Part shown: positions 1 to 6,969 of the stretch, one piece after another
Position numbering within the stretch: the stretch's first letter is position 1
Layout: the number at the start of each line of letters is the position of its first letter
Source: a virus
Strand: one strand, 5' to 3'
DNA: 64,000 bases
IMG/VR virus record: IMGVR_UViG_3300027833_000021
Span: 1 to 64,000 of that record
Notes under the pieces: model-generated
Database searches by the model: none
What the model was told of the DNA's origin: nothing
What the model saw: only the letters and a program-made list of their open reading frames with translations
Translations under genes and position numbers: made by a program

Positions 1-2
1 AA

Positions 3-284
3 GTACAGACACAATTAGACCACAGAACTCAAAGAGGTCCTTCAGCAGGTACTAACTATAAGTTTTCAACATTGATTGAAATCTTAGATGGTAACTCAGG
101 TAATGCGACTGAAACTTGGGAACTAGAGGGCTGTTTTGTTACTAATGCAGACTATTCACAAACTGATTATGCGGTTTCAGACCCAGTTACAATCACATTG
201 ACACTACAGTATGATAATGCTATGTTGAATGATGATTTGATGCCTGAGATTCCATTCCAAAACAATTCATCTTCAGCAGGTTAA
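3..284 (+). CDS. 19: Tail tube protein gp19, C-terminal part (cut by window edge)
   Basis: The reading frame is open from the first bases, so only the last 93 residues are seen and the start lies outside. The stretch with WELEGC followed by DPVTITLTLQYDNAML matches the C-terminal strands of T4-type tail tube subunits, where an EPVTIT-like strand ends the beta-barrel. The protein should polymerise as stacked hexamers inside the contractile sheath. The internal TTG at 72 is only a codon within this frame and is not taken as the start. The next gene begins 15 bases downstream, consistent with co-transcription of tail genes. Assignment rests on motif resemblance in a fragment. Confidence 0.7.
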   Translation, partial: VQTQLDHRTQRGPSAGTNYKFSTLIEILDGNSGNATETWELEGCFVTNADYSQTDYAVSDPVTITLTLQYDNAMLNDDLMPEIPFQNNSSSAG

Positions 285-299
285 TAGAGGCGCAAGCCA

Positions 300-1808
300 A
301 TGGCTGATGAAAGACAAAGTGCTAAGAACACTACAGGAAGAGTTTTAGCGGACAGTGCTAACGCAAAACATAGATTTGGTTTTGCGGGCGCTGGCAATCG
401 TACTCTTGGTGGTACAGCACCAAAACTTTCGGATTTATTCTTTTTAGAATTCACCACAGTTACTGAAGGTAGTTCACAGATACTACCAGACGTATCTGTG
501 TTGGCAAAATCGGTATCTCCAATTTCAATTCAAACATCTAGTATGCCCGTTGACCAATACGGTAAACGAATTTATATTCCAACACGTGTTGACTTTCCAG
601 AAGTAAGTCTTACGATGTATGATTCAATTGATGGTAAAGCATTTGATATAGCCAGTCAAATATATGGTAAGTTCTTTAAGAACCAATCAGCAGAAGTAAC
701 TGGCGCAACAGCAGAAGAAGTTATCACAAGCAACAATAGACATGGTAGAAAGTTACCAAGTAATGAACATGACTACTATCATCAGCATTTTGAAAAGGTA
801 ACAATATATCATTTCTTTGGTAACCTTGATTCTGCTAATGACTCTGGCATGGAACAATCAATTGCAGGAAATACTGGTCAAGGAACAATTCAAAAAATTG
901 AATTAATAAATCCTCTAGTTACTGGTATGGTGTTTTCGGGTAGTGACTATAGTGTTGCTGAATTGAGAACGTTAGACCTAACACTTCAGCCAGAAAATAT
1001 AATATTAGGAAAACCAGAAGAAGGCGTAACATTCCCAGATTGGATGACGCAAGGTATGAATTACATAATGGACACATTAGTTTATGAGCCTAGAACAGCA
1101 GTTTCTACCTATCCTACAGAACAAGAAGCAAGAGATAAATTTGCAGGAACTGAAGAAGAGATTGCTAGAAAAGAAGCAATCATAGATGAAGCAAATGATA
1201 AAGATACAAACTTTAAACTTAATGAGTTGATGCAATTATATAATGCTCAAATACAAAATCCTAATGAACAAGGTAACGAAGCATTAGAGATGGCTTTAAA
1301 ATCTCGTATTGGTACATTAGATGCCGCAAGAGCGAACAAGTTCAACAAAACGGGAAAAGATGATTTTAACGCTAGAGATGAATCTACTTATAAATCAGTA
1401 TATCTAAATCCTGATGTGCCAACATTTGGCGGTGTTGGAAGTAGTAATCCACCTAACACTCAGTTTGTTCCATATTCTCCTGATTTAGGCGATGCAATGG
1501 TACAAGAGTTGGTAAGTGCAACATTTGGAAATCGTAGTTTTAATTCAAATAATGTTTTTGACCTAAAAAATCAAATGAGAGGCCTTGCAAATGAAGTTCA
1601 GTCAGCAATGACAAGTAACTTATCAAGTAACTACTTGACAGTAGATGGACAAAGAGTTTTAGATGCGGCAATTAATGCTAATAATGGTGCTTTTGCAACT
1701 ACAACTCAAGCAATAGTTCCTGAAAAAAATACAGATAGAAAAGTTATTAACACAGGAAATCACACAGGTGTTAGTAAACGAATCGTAAATAGAAAACTAT
1801 TTGATTAA
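300..1808 (+). CDS. Tube-fold baseplate/tail protein, gp54/gp48-like
   Basis: This 502-residue protein follows gp19 directly. It has features of the tail-tube superfamily: a strand-rich N-terminal half (LSDLFFLEF, then RIYIPTRVDFPEVSLTMYD, then a helix with GKAFDIASQIYGKFF) and a second part ending in LRTLDLTLQPENI, which resembles the last strand of gp19 and gp54. T4 gp54 and gp48 cap the baseplate and start tube polymerisation. The C-terminal 250 residues are polar, helical and without recognisable motifs. The protein is longer than T4 gp54 (320) or gp48 (364). A baseplate tube initiator is the best guess; a second tube-like structural protein is the alternative. Confidence 0.5.
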   Translation: MADERQSAKNTTGRVLADSANAKHRFGFAGAGNRTLGGTAPKLSDLFFLEFTTVTEGSSQILPDVSVLAKSVSPISIQTSSMPVDQYGKRIYIPTRVDFPEVSLTMYDSIDGKAFDIASQIYGKFFKNQSAEVTGATAEEVITSNNRHGRKLPSNEHDYYHQHFEKVTIYHFFGNLDSANDSGMEQSIAGNTGQGTIQKIELINPLVTGMVFSGSDYSVAELRTLDLTLQPENIILGKPEEGVTFPDWMTQGMNYIMDTLVYEPRTAVSTYPTEQEARDKFAGTEEEIARKEAIIDEANDKDTNFKLNELMQLYNAQIQNPNEQGNEALEMALKSRIGTLDAARANKFNKTGKDDFNARDESTYKSVYLNPDVPTFGGVGSSNPPNTQFVPYSPDLGDAMVQELVSATFGNRSFNSNNVFDLKNQMRGLANEVQSAMTSNLSSNYLTVDGQRVLDAAINANNGAFATTTQAIVPEKNTDRKVINTGNHTGVSKRIVNRKLFD

Positions 1809-1820
1809 TAAGAGATAAAC

Positions 1821-2084
1821 ATGAAATTAGATATATTAACAGCAAAATTATTAAAGAAAGGCTTTGCACAAGAAAAGGCAGAAGCATATGCTGTGGAAAT
1901 TACAAAAATAGCAAGAATGTACGGTGTAAATTCATATGATTTCATAGATGAACTCTCAGAAGAATCTGATTTCACTGATTTAGGTGCAGTCATCTTTAAT
2001 AATGCTTTGCGATTTGGTTACAAGACGGGCAAACTTGCTCCTCGTTCTCCAAACACTTATGTCGCAAGGGCAATTATTAAATAA
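1821..2084 (+). CDS. Small conserved-type hypothetical protein, 87 aa
   Basis: Unrecognised. It is helical at the N-terminus (KLDILTAKLLKKGFAQEKAEAYAVEITKIARMYG can be split into two amphipathic helices) and ends with a basic tail. AAGAGATAAAC precedes the ATG. It ends at 2084 where gp4 begins (TAATG overlap), so it is translationally coupled to gp4 and probably belongs to the same head/tail assembly unit. No membrane segment or catalytic motif is visible. Confidence 0.75.
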   Translation: MKLDILTAKLLKKGFAQEKAEAYAVEITKIARMYGVNSYDFIDELSEESDFTDLGAVIFNNALRFGYKTGKLAPRSPNTYVARAIIK

Positions 2085-2557
2085 TGGCAAAATTTCACAA
2101 AGGCAAATACACAGTAATAAACGAAGAAAAATACTCAGGAAATGGTTCACCCGTTTTTAGAAGTAGTTGGGAACAAACGTTTATGCAATTCTGTGACAAT
2201 AATCCAAATGTTATGGCATGGGCAAGTGAACCTGTCAGAATAACATACAAACATCCTTTAACTGGCAAACTAACATCATATGTTCCTGACTTTGTAGTTG
2301 TATACAGAGATTCGAACGGTAAAAAGAACGCAGAGTTAATTGAAATCAAACCTGCTAATCAATCTAATCCTAAATTTGCACGTGGTAGGGCACAACAGGC
2401 ACAAGTAGCAATAAATTATGCTAAGTGGGATGCCGCCACACATTGGGCAAAAAAACGAGGCATGAAGTTTAGAGTTCTTAATGAGGGTGATATCTACTCT
2501 AATACTAAGAAACCTAAAGCAGTCAAAAAACCTAAGAAACCAATTAAACCAAGATAA
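2084..2557 (+). CDS. 4: Head completion protein gp4, nuclease-like fold
   Basis: The protein (157 aa) has the pattern of T4 gp4 (also called gp50/65): a GSPVFRSSWEQTFMQFCDNNP segment broken into FRSSWE and CDNNPNV, then YVPDFVVVY and ELIEIKPANQ. The E...PDF...EIK arrangement is the PD-(D/E)XK-like core seen in TnsA-type nucleases. T4 gp4 acts on the filled head so that the tail can join. The C-terminal 20 residues are lysine-proline rich. Start ATG overlaps the stop of the upstream gene. Length is close to T4 gp4 (about 150). Confidence 0.85.
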   Translation: MAKFHKGKYTVINEEKYSGNGSPVFRSSWEQTFMQFCDNNPNVMAWASEPVRITYKHPLTGKLTSYVPDFVVVYRDSNGKKNAELIEIKPANQSNPKFARGRAQQAQVAINYAKWDAATHWAKKRGMKFRVLNEGDIYSNTKKPKAVKKPKKPIKPR

Positions 2558-2559
2558 CA

Positions 2560-2649
2560 CACCTTAGGACCGATATAAGTTACTTATATCTAAGGTGAGG
2601 ATGCCGTTATCCATTAGTTGTATCGCTACTACGACTACAAAAAACGGCA
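2560..2649 (+). ncRNA. Two tandem strong stem-loops between gene 4 and gene 16
   Basis: The first element pairs CACCTTA (2560-2566) with TAAGGTG (2591-2597) and, after a 5-base bulge GGACC, GATATAAGT (2572-2580) with ACTTATATC (2582-2590). The second pairs TGCCGTT (2602-2608) with AACGGCA (2643-2649) and encloses an inner stem TTGTATCG (2618-2625) with CGA-C-TACAA (2632-2640). Neither is followed by a U-run strong enough to call a simple terminator, although TTTATTTTT follows at 2652. They lie upstream of the late box at 2661. They could be a processing or stability element or an unusual terminator; that function is inference. Confidence 0.45.
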
Positions 2650-2660
2650 ACTTTATTTTT

Positions 2661-2669
2661 GATAAATAC
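2661..2669 (+). promoter_or_regulatory. T4-type late promoter box GATAAATAC
   Basis: The motif lies 28 bases before the ATG of the small terminase gene and is one letter away from the T4 late consensus TATAAATA. The same nonamer recurs before many other virion genes in the window. Confidence 0.75.
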
Positions 2670-2696
2670 GAATATAACTAATTAAGAGTGTACATT

Positions 2697-3215
2697 ATGA
2701 CAAAGAAATTAGAAGAAACATTCAATATAAGTCCAGCAGAAGAAGAACCTGTCGAACAATTAGAAGAAGAAACACCTACGATTGAAGAATCTACAGAATT
2801 AACTAATATTCTCTATTCAGAGTTAAAAACTACTGAAAAGATTGACAGTGCGTTACCACTTGTACAAGACCTTAATCAACATGATAAAGAGATGGATGAT
2901 ATTCATCAAAAGGCATTAGATGCATTTAATGATTTAGTTCAATTAGGAATGAATGTAGAAGTACATGCTGGTGCTAAGTTACTAGAAACAGCAAATCAGA
3001 TGTTAAAAACGGCAATGGAAGCAAAAGATAGTAAAGTTGATAGAAAACTAAAGATGATTAATCTTCAATTACAAAAAGCCAAGTTAGACCATAGCGTTAA
3101 GAAGTCATTACCAGAGGGTTCAGAACTAGAAAGTGACGGAGCAATCACAATTGACCGAAATGAACTGTTAAAACGTATTGACAATGCCCAAAAAGACATT
3201 AAAAATGATAAATAA
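2697..3215 (+). CDS. 16: Terminase small subunit gp16
   Basis: The 172-residue product has an acidic N-terminal tail and a helical core where ALDAFNDLVQLGMNVE, AKLLETANQMLKTAMEAKDS and KVDRKLKMINLQLQKAKLD match the conserved centre of T4-like gp16. In T4, gp16 forms rings that recognise viral DNA and stimulate the gp17 ATPase and nuclease. The ATG at 2697 is preferred over the in-frame GTG at 2688. Unlike in T4, gene 17 is not adjacent but starts about 2.2 kb downstream after three other genes, one of them on the opposite strand. Confidence 0.8.
   Translation: MTKKLEETFNISPAEEEPVEQLEEETPTIEESTELTNILYSELKTTEKIDSALPLVQDLNQHDKEMDDIHQKALDAFNDLVQLGMNVEVHAGAKLLETANQMLKTAMEAKDSKVDRKLKMINLQLQKAKLDHSVKKSLPEGSELESDGAITIDRNELLKRIDNAQKDIKNDK
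3207..3215 (+). promoter_or_regulatory. Late-like box GATAAATAA overlapping gene 16 stop
   Basis: The box covers the last codons of gene 16 and lies 41 bases before the next ATG. It differs from the common nonamer only at the last base. It may be a weak late promoter. Confidence 0.4.
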
Positions 3216-3256
3216 GAATAGAACAATTATACTTTAAAACATATTTGGAAAGCGTT

Positions 3257-3826
3257 ATGAAAACATTTAAACAATATTTAACAGAGTCCACTAAGGAACA
3301 CAAATTTACATTAAGATTCTGTTGCGAACTAGATGAGATGGGTGCAAATCGTATTGAGACATTCTTGTCAAAATATGACCTTAAGTCGATGTCAAAAACA
3401 TCTACTACACCAATTACTAAGAATCCAATGTTTTTCAAAGACGTAGAGAACTCAAAAGTTTCAAAAGTCGATATCGCAACAGGATATCCATTATCAGCAG
3501 ATATTCTAAGACAACAACTAAGTGATTTACTTGGTATGCATCTTACACACGTTGCTGTTCATCCTGAAGGATGGGAACCAGAAGAAGAGGTTGTTGACGA
3601 AGATAAAGAGGCATTATTGGCATCAGATTATGATGAAACATCAGACGATGGCAAAACATATGGTAAAACTTTTGTAGATAAGTTTTTAAATGATTTAGAG
3701 AAAAAAGAACATGATGTTGTAGAGAACGAATTGAGCGTAACGCCAAAATCTGACCCTGCACCAGAACAAATGTCAAAAGATGAGAAATCTACTCCATCTG
3801 TCATAACAGGAGACGAAAATGACTAA
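3257..3826 (+). CDS. Probable virion protein with capsid-targeting-like N-terminus
   Basis: Unrecognised 189-residue acidic protein. The ATG at 3257 is chosen over the TTG at 3245. Its first residues MKTFKQYLTES resemble the N-terminal capsid-targeting peptide of T4 internal head proteins (MKTYQEF type), and LTE|S would fit the L/I-x-E cleavage rule of the gp21 prohead protease. The middle (residues 17-110) looks globular; the C-terminal 80 residues are acidic and disordered. A GATAAATAA box at 3207-3215 overlaps the gp16 stop. Targeting into the prohead is inference; the function is unknown. Confidence 0.7.
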   Translation: MKTFKQYLTESTKEHKFTLRFCCELDEMGANRIETFLSKYDLKSMSKTSTTPITKNPMFFKDVENSKVSKVDIATGYPLSADILRQQLSDLLGMHLTHVAVHPEGWEPEEEVVDEDKEALLASDYDETSDDGKTYGKTFVDKFLNDLEKKEHDVVENELSVTPKSDPAPEQMSKDEKSTPSVITGDEND

Positions 3827-4847
3827 GAAATATACCTTAACAACATCAGAAGAAACTGTTACAGAAAATCCAGAAGATATCATCAGATTAATGAAACTAG
3901 CAGGTCTTTCTAATGCACAAGCAGTTGCTGAAGAAGAAGTAAACGAAGATGTTTATGAGCCTACTGAAGCAAATGATGAATTGGACTTAGATGATTATTC
4001 TAAGAAATCTCCAGAAAGCATTTCTAAACAGAAGAAATCAATTCAACCATCACATGGCGACAACCCATTAGAGTATTCATTAGACGAAAACGAAATCTAT
4101 GAAGCGATGATGAAAGAATTCAACGAAATCGAAGAAGGTAAACTTCCACCTGGATTACAAGCATATCAGGATAAGAAAAATGGCAAAAAAGATGAAGCAG
4201 TTGAAGAAACAGTTGAAGAAACAGATGAGTCAATTGAAGAATCAAAGCCAGACTTTTTAGATTTAGATAAAGATGGCGACAAAGAAGAGTCAATGAAAAA
4301 AGCGGCTAAAGATAAAAAAGAAAAAGCCGATGAGTCATTAGACGAAGCAACAGAAGGTTGTGCTGATTGTGAGTACATGAAAGATGAAACTGATGGTGAA
4401 ATCGATACTTGTGATGAGTGTGCCGCTGAAGAACGTGAGAACGCAAACGAAGAAACAGTAACTGAAGATGCATCTGTATGGTCAGATTTCAAAAAAGCAC
4501 ATGCAGTAATGGATGATGATTCTGAAGATAGAATGTTCTTTAGTTTAAAAAATTGGTCAGGACATCGTTTTGAAATTCAAAGTGATATAGAAGGCGAAAA
4601 CGGAACAGTAGTTCTAGGTATGCATATAGCAAACCAAGATGGCGAGACTGAATTTCTTCAAAATAGAAAGTTTGCATTAAGCGATATTGAAGCAAATATC
4701 ACTGGTGCTGGTTGGTATGCAGATGGTGGAACTGTACTTAAGACAACTATTGGTGACTTCACAGGAATGGATATGGAAGAAGAAGAGGTTACTGAGCCAA
4801 ATGAATCTTCAGATATGGACAGACTTAGAAAATTGTCAGGTATGTAA
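3819..4847 (+). CDS. Large acidic protein with EF-hand-like loop and a four-cysteine cluster
   Basis: Unrecognised, 342 aa. The first 240 residues are dominated by Glu and Asp and are probably disordered. Residues 145-158 hold DFLDLDKDGDKEE, a DxDxDG loop like an EF-hand calcium site. Residues 181-201 hold two cysteine pairs (CADC and CDEC), which could bind zinc or iron. The last 120 residues look globular (SLKNWSGHRFEIQSD, GNTV-like strands). The start overlaps the end of the upstream gene by 8 bases. It ends before two convergent terminators. Probably a structural or internal head protein; role unknown. Confidence 0.7.
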   Translation: MTKKYTLTTSEETVTENPEDIIRLMKLAGLSNAQAVAEEEVNEDVYEPTEANDELDLDDYSKKSPESISKQKKSIQPSHGDNPLEYSLDENEIYEAMMKEFNEIEEGKLPPGLQAYQDKKNGKKDEAVEETVEETDESIEESKPDFLDLDKDGDKEESMKKAAKDKKEKADESLDEATEGCADCEYMKDETDGEIDTCDECAAEERENANEETVTEDASVWSDFKKAHAVMDDDSEDRMFFSLKNWSGHRFEIQSDIEGENGTVVLGMHIANQDGETEFLQNRKFALSDIEANITGAGWYADGGTVLKTTIGDFTGMDMEEEEVTEPNESSDMDRLRKLSGM

Positions 4848-4872
4848 TAACATATAAAAATTTAAATAAAGA

Positions 4873-4897
4873 AAGTCTCCTTAGTGAGACTTTTTTT
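4873..4897 (+). terminator. Rho-independent terminator of the gp16-side operon
   Basis: AAGTCTC (4873-4879) pairs with GAGACTT (4886-4892) across a six-base loop and is followed by a run of T. It sits 26 bases after the upstream stop codon. Confidence 0.85.
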
Positions 4898-4912
4898 ATG
4901 GGCGCCCAATAA

Positions 4913-4937
4913 AAAACCCGACATAAAGCCGGGTTTT
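4913..4937 (-). terminator. Terminator of the minus-strand gene
   Basis: AAAACCCG (4913-4920) pairs with CGGGTTTT (4930-4937). Read on the minus strand the hairpin is followed by a T-rich tail, and it lies 21 bases past the stop of the minus-strand gene. It is also usable from the plus strand. Confidence 0.8.
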
Positions 4938-4957
4938 CTAATATATGTTAGAGCCGA

Positions 4958-5251
4958 TTAGTAACCGTAAGTTTCGTCATTGTTTCTGATAACAGAAGAC
5001 GCCGCATCTGTAATAGCACCAAAGTCCTGTGTGTCAACTTTAACACCAGTAATTGCTCCTAATTCAGTATAGCCACGTGTTCTACCAGTTGAACCTAACG
5101 CCGCAGAACTATGTCCTGCGCCTCTAGTTGGTAAATCATCACCGCTTGATGTAATCGCACCAAAGTCGCCCATCTCTCTTAAATCGATAGTACGTCTAAC
5201 TTTAATACGAGCCATTCCAGCGACTGCTCTTAAACCTCTATATCTTGCCAT
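4958..5251 (-). CDS. Small minus-strand virion-type protein with GAIT repeats
   Basis: Unrecognised, 97 aa. The ATG at 5251 follows GGGAG at good spacing, so it is preferred over the longer frame. The N-terminus is basic (MARYRGLRAVAGMARIKVRR). The rest carries three copies of a short motif: GDFGAIT, ELGAIT and QDFGAIT. The same DYGAIT motif closes the fibre protein ending at 41460. The gene has its own late box and its own terminator, so it is an independent late unit inserted against the grain between genes 16 and 17. Probably a virion component; the exact role is unknown. Confidence 0.75.
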   Translation of the reverse strand: MARYRGLRAVAGMARIKVRRTIDLREMGDFGAITSSGDDLPTRGAGHSSAALGSTGRTRGYTELGAITGVKVDTQDFGAITDAASSVIRNNDETYGY

Positions 5252-5304
5252 TTTTATTTCTCCCATGTAATGATGTCGAAGGTGGGAATCCCCCAATCAT
5301 CAAT

Positions 5305-5314
5305 AGTATTTATC
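5305..5314 (-). promoter_or_regulatory. Late promoter box for the minus-strand gene
   Basis: The minus strand reads GATAAATACT here, 54 bases upstream of the ATG at 5251. It stands back-to-back with the plus-strand box at 5346, making a divergent late promoter pair 31 bases apart. Confidence 0.7.
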
Positions 5315-5345
5315 ACATATGCCATTTTATTAAGTTCTAACGAAT

Positions 5346-5354
5346 GATAAATAC
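5346..5354 (+). promoter_or_regulatory. Late promoter box GATAAATAC upstream of gene 17
   Basis: Exact copy of the window's late nonamer, 24 bases before the terminase large subunit start. Confidence 0.75.
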
Positions 5355-5377
5355 TATTATAATTAAGTGAGTATATA

Positions 5378-6937
5378 ATGGCAGATTTAACTAAAAAACC
5401 ATACGCAAAAACACAATTTAGTAATGCACAACTATTAGAATTCAGTAAGTGCATGAATGACCCATTCTATTTTTTGAATCATTACTTTATGATTCAGCAT
5501 CCTACAGAAGGTCAAATGTTGTATAAAGCATATGATTATCAAACCGAGTTGACAAATTCATATCACAATTATAGATTTTCTATATCTATGTTGGGCAGAC
5601 AGATGGGTAAGTCAACAACTGCTGGTGGATATCTATTGTGGTATGCAATGTTCAATCCAGACCAAACAATTCTAATTGCGGCACACAAATATTCTGGTGC
5701 CCAAGAAATTATGCACAGAATTAGATATGCATATGAGATGTGTCCAGATTTTATTCGTGCAGGTGTAACAAACTATAACAAAGGTAGTATTGAATTTGAT
5801 AATGGTTCCCGTATCATTGCTCAAGCAACAACAGAAAATACTGGTCGTGGTCTTTCAATCTCATTGCTATACGCAGATGAGTTTGCATTTGTGCGACCAT
5901 CAATTGCGAAAGAATTTTGGACTTCTATATCTCCAACACTAGCAACAGGTGGTAAAGCGATTATCACATCAACACCAAACAATGATGATGACCAGTTTGC
6001 TATGATTTGGTCAGGCGCTAACAAGAGATTAGATGACTACGGAAATGAAACAGAAGTTGGTATTAATGGCTTTAAACCATACAAAGCATTATGGCATCAG
6101 CATCCAGACAGAGATAAACAATGGTCAGTTGAAGAAGAAGCACGTGTTGGTAAAGAACGTTTCTTAAGAGAACATGAATGTCAGTTTATTGCTTATGATG
6201 AAACACTAGTAGATAGTCTGAAGTTAGCAGGAATTAAAGGCAGAGAGCCAATCCTGAGAACAGGACAGATTAGATGGTATGAGAATATAAACAAAGATGC
6301 CACATATGTTATAGGTTTAGACCCATCAATGGGAACAGGTGGTGATAATGCCGCTATTCAAGTATGGGCATTGCCAGAATTAGTACAAGTTGCAGAATGG
6401 CAGAATAATAGAACAGATGTGAGAGGGCAAGTACAAACGATGCACACCGTTCTTACTATCATTAAAGATGAGATGAGAGAACTAGGAAATACTAGTCCTG
6501 ATATTTATTGGTCAGTAGAGAACAACTCATTAGGTGAAGCCGCTCTTATCGTTATTGAAGAAATGGAAGAAGACAGATTTCCCGGTACATTCTTACATGA
6601 ACCTAAGAAGAAAGGTAGACAACGAGTTTCCAGAAAAGGTTTCACCACAACTTATAAAACAAAAATTACGGCTTGTATGAAGATGAAATCTTGGCTTGAA
6701 AGTGATAAGATGGTGCCAACAAGTAAAAACTTCATAAGAGAGTTGAAAACATTCATAGCAAAGGGTAAAAGTTATGAAGCAAAAACTGGTGAAACAGACG
6801 ATTTAGTTTCAGCAACCCTTTTATGTGTTCGTCAAATACAATTCATCTCAAGGTTTGAAGAGGGCTATGAAGAGATGCTTGGTGAGAGTTTAGATGGTGA
6901 AGCAGAATATAACGAACCACTTCCTATCATATTTTGA
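5378..6937 (+). CDS. 17: Terminase large subunit gp17 (packaging ATPase/nuclease)
   Basis: The 519-residue protein has both gp17 domains. ATPase: Walker A GRQMGKST (73-80) and Walker B LLYADEFA with catalytic DE at 167-168, followed by the coupling motif ITSTPN (196-201). Nuclease of RNase H fold: VIGLDPSMGTGGD with D315, then the VENNSLGEA and ETDDLVSATLL acidic motifs near the C-terminus. It powers DNA translocation into the prohead and cuts concatemers. It is shorter than T4 gp17 (610), as in other marine relatives. The next late box overlaps its stop codon. Confidence 0.95.
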   Translation: MADLTKKPYAKTQFSNAQLLEFSKCMNDPFYFLNHYFMIQHPTEGQMLYKAYDYQTELTNSYHNYRFSISMLGRQMGKSTTAGGYLLWYAMFNPDQTILIAAHKYSGAQEIMHRIRYAYEMCPDFIRAGVTNYNKGSIEFDNGSRIIAQATTENTGRGLSISLLYADEFAFVRPSIAKEFWTSISPTLATGGKAIITSTPNNDDDQFAMIWSGANKRLDDYGNETEVGINGFKPYKALWHQHPDRDKQWSVEEEARVGKERFLREHECQFIAYDETLVDSLKLAGIKGREPILRTGQIRWYENINKDATYVIGLDPSMGTGGDNAAIQVWALPELVQVAEWQNNRTDVRGQVQTMHTVLTIIKDEMRELGNTSPDIYWSVENNSLGEAALIVIEEMEEDRFPGTFLHEPKKKGRQRVSRKGFTTTYKTKITACMKMKSWLESDKMVPTSKNFIRELKTFIAKGKSYEAKTGETDDLVSATLLCVRQIQFISRFEEGYEEMLGESLDGEAEYNEPLPIIF

Positions 6938-6944
6938 TAAATAC
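6936..6944 (+). promoter_or_regulatory. Late promoter box overlapping the gene 17 stop
   Basis: GATAAATAC starts inside the TGA stop of gene 17 and lies 26 bases before the next ATG. Confidence 0.75.
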
Positions 6945-6969
6945 ATAAAACAAGTTCGGAAATATAATT

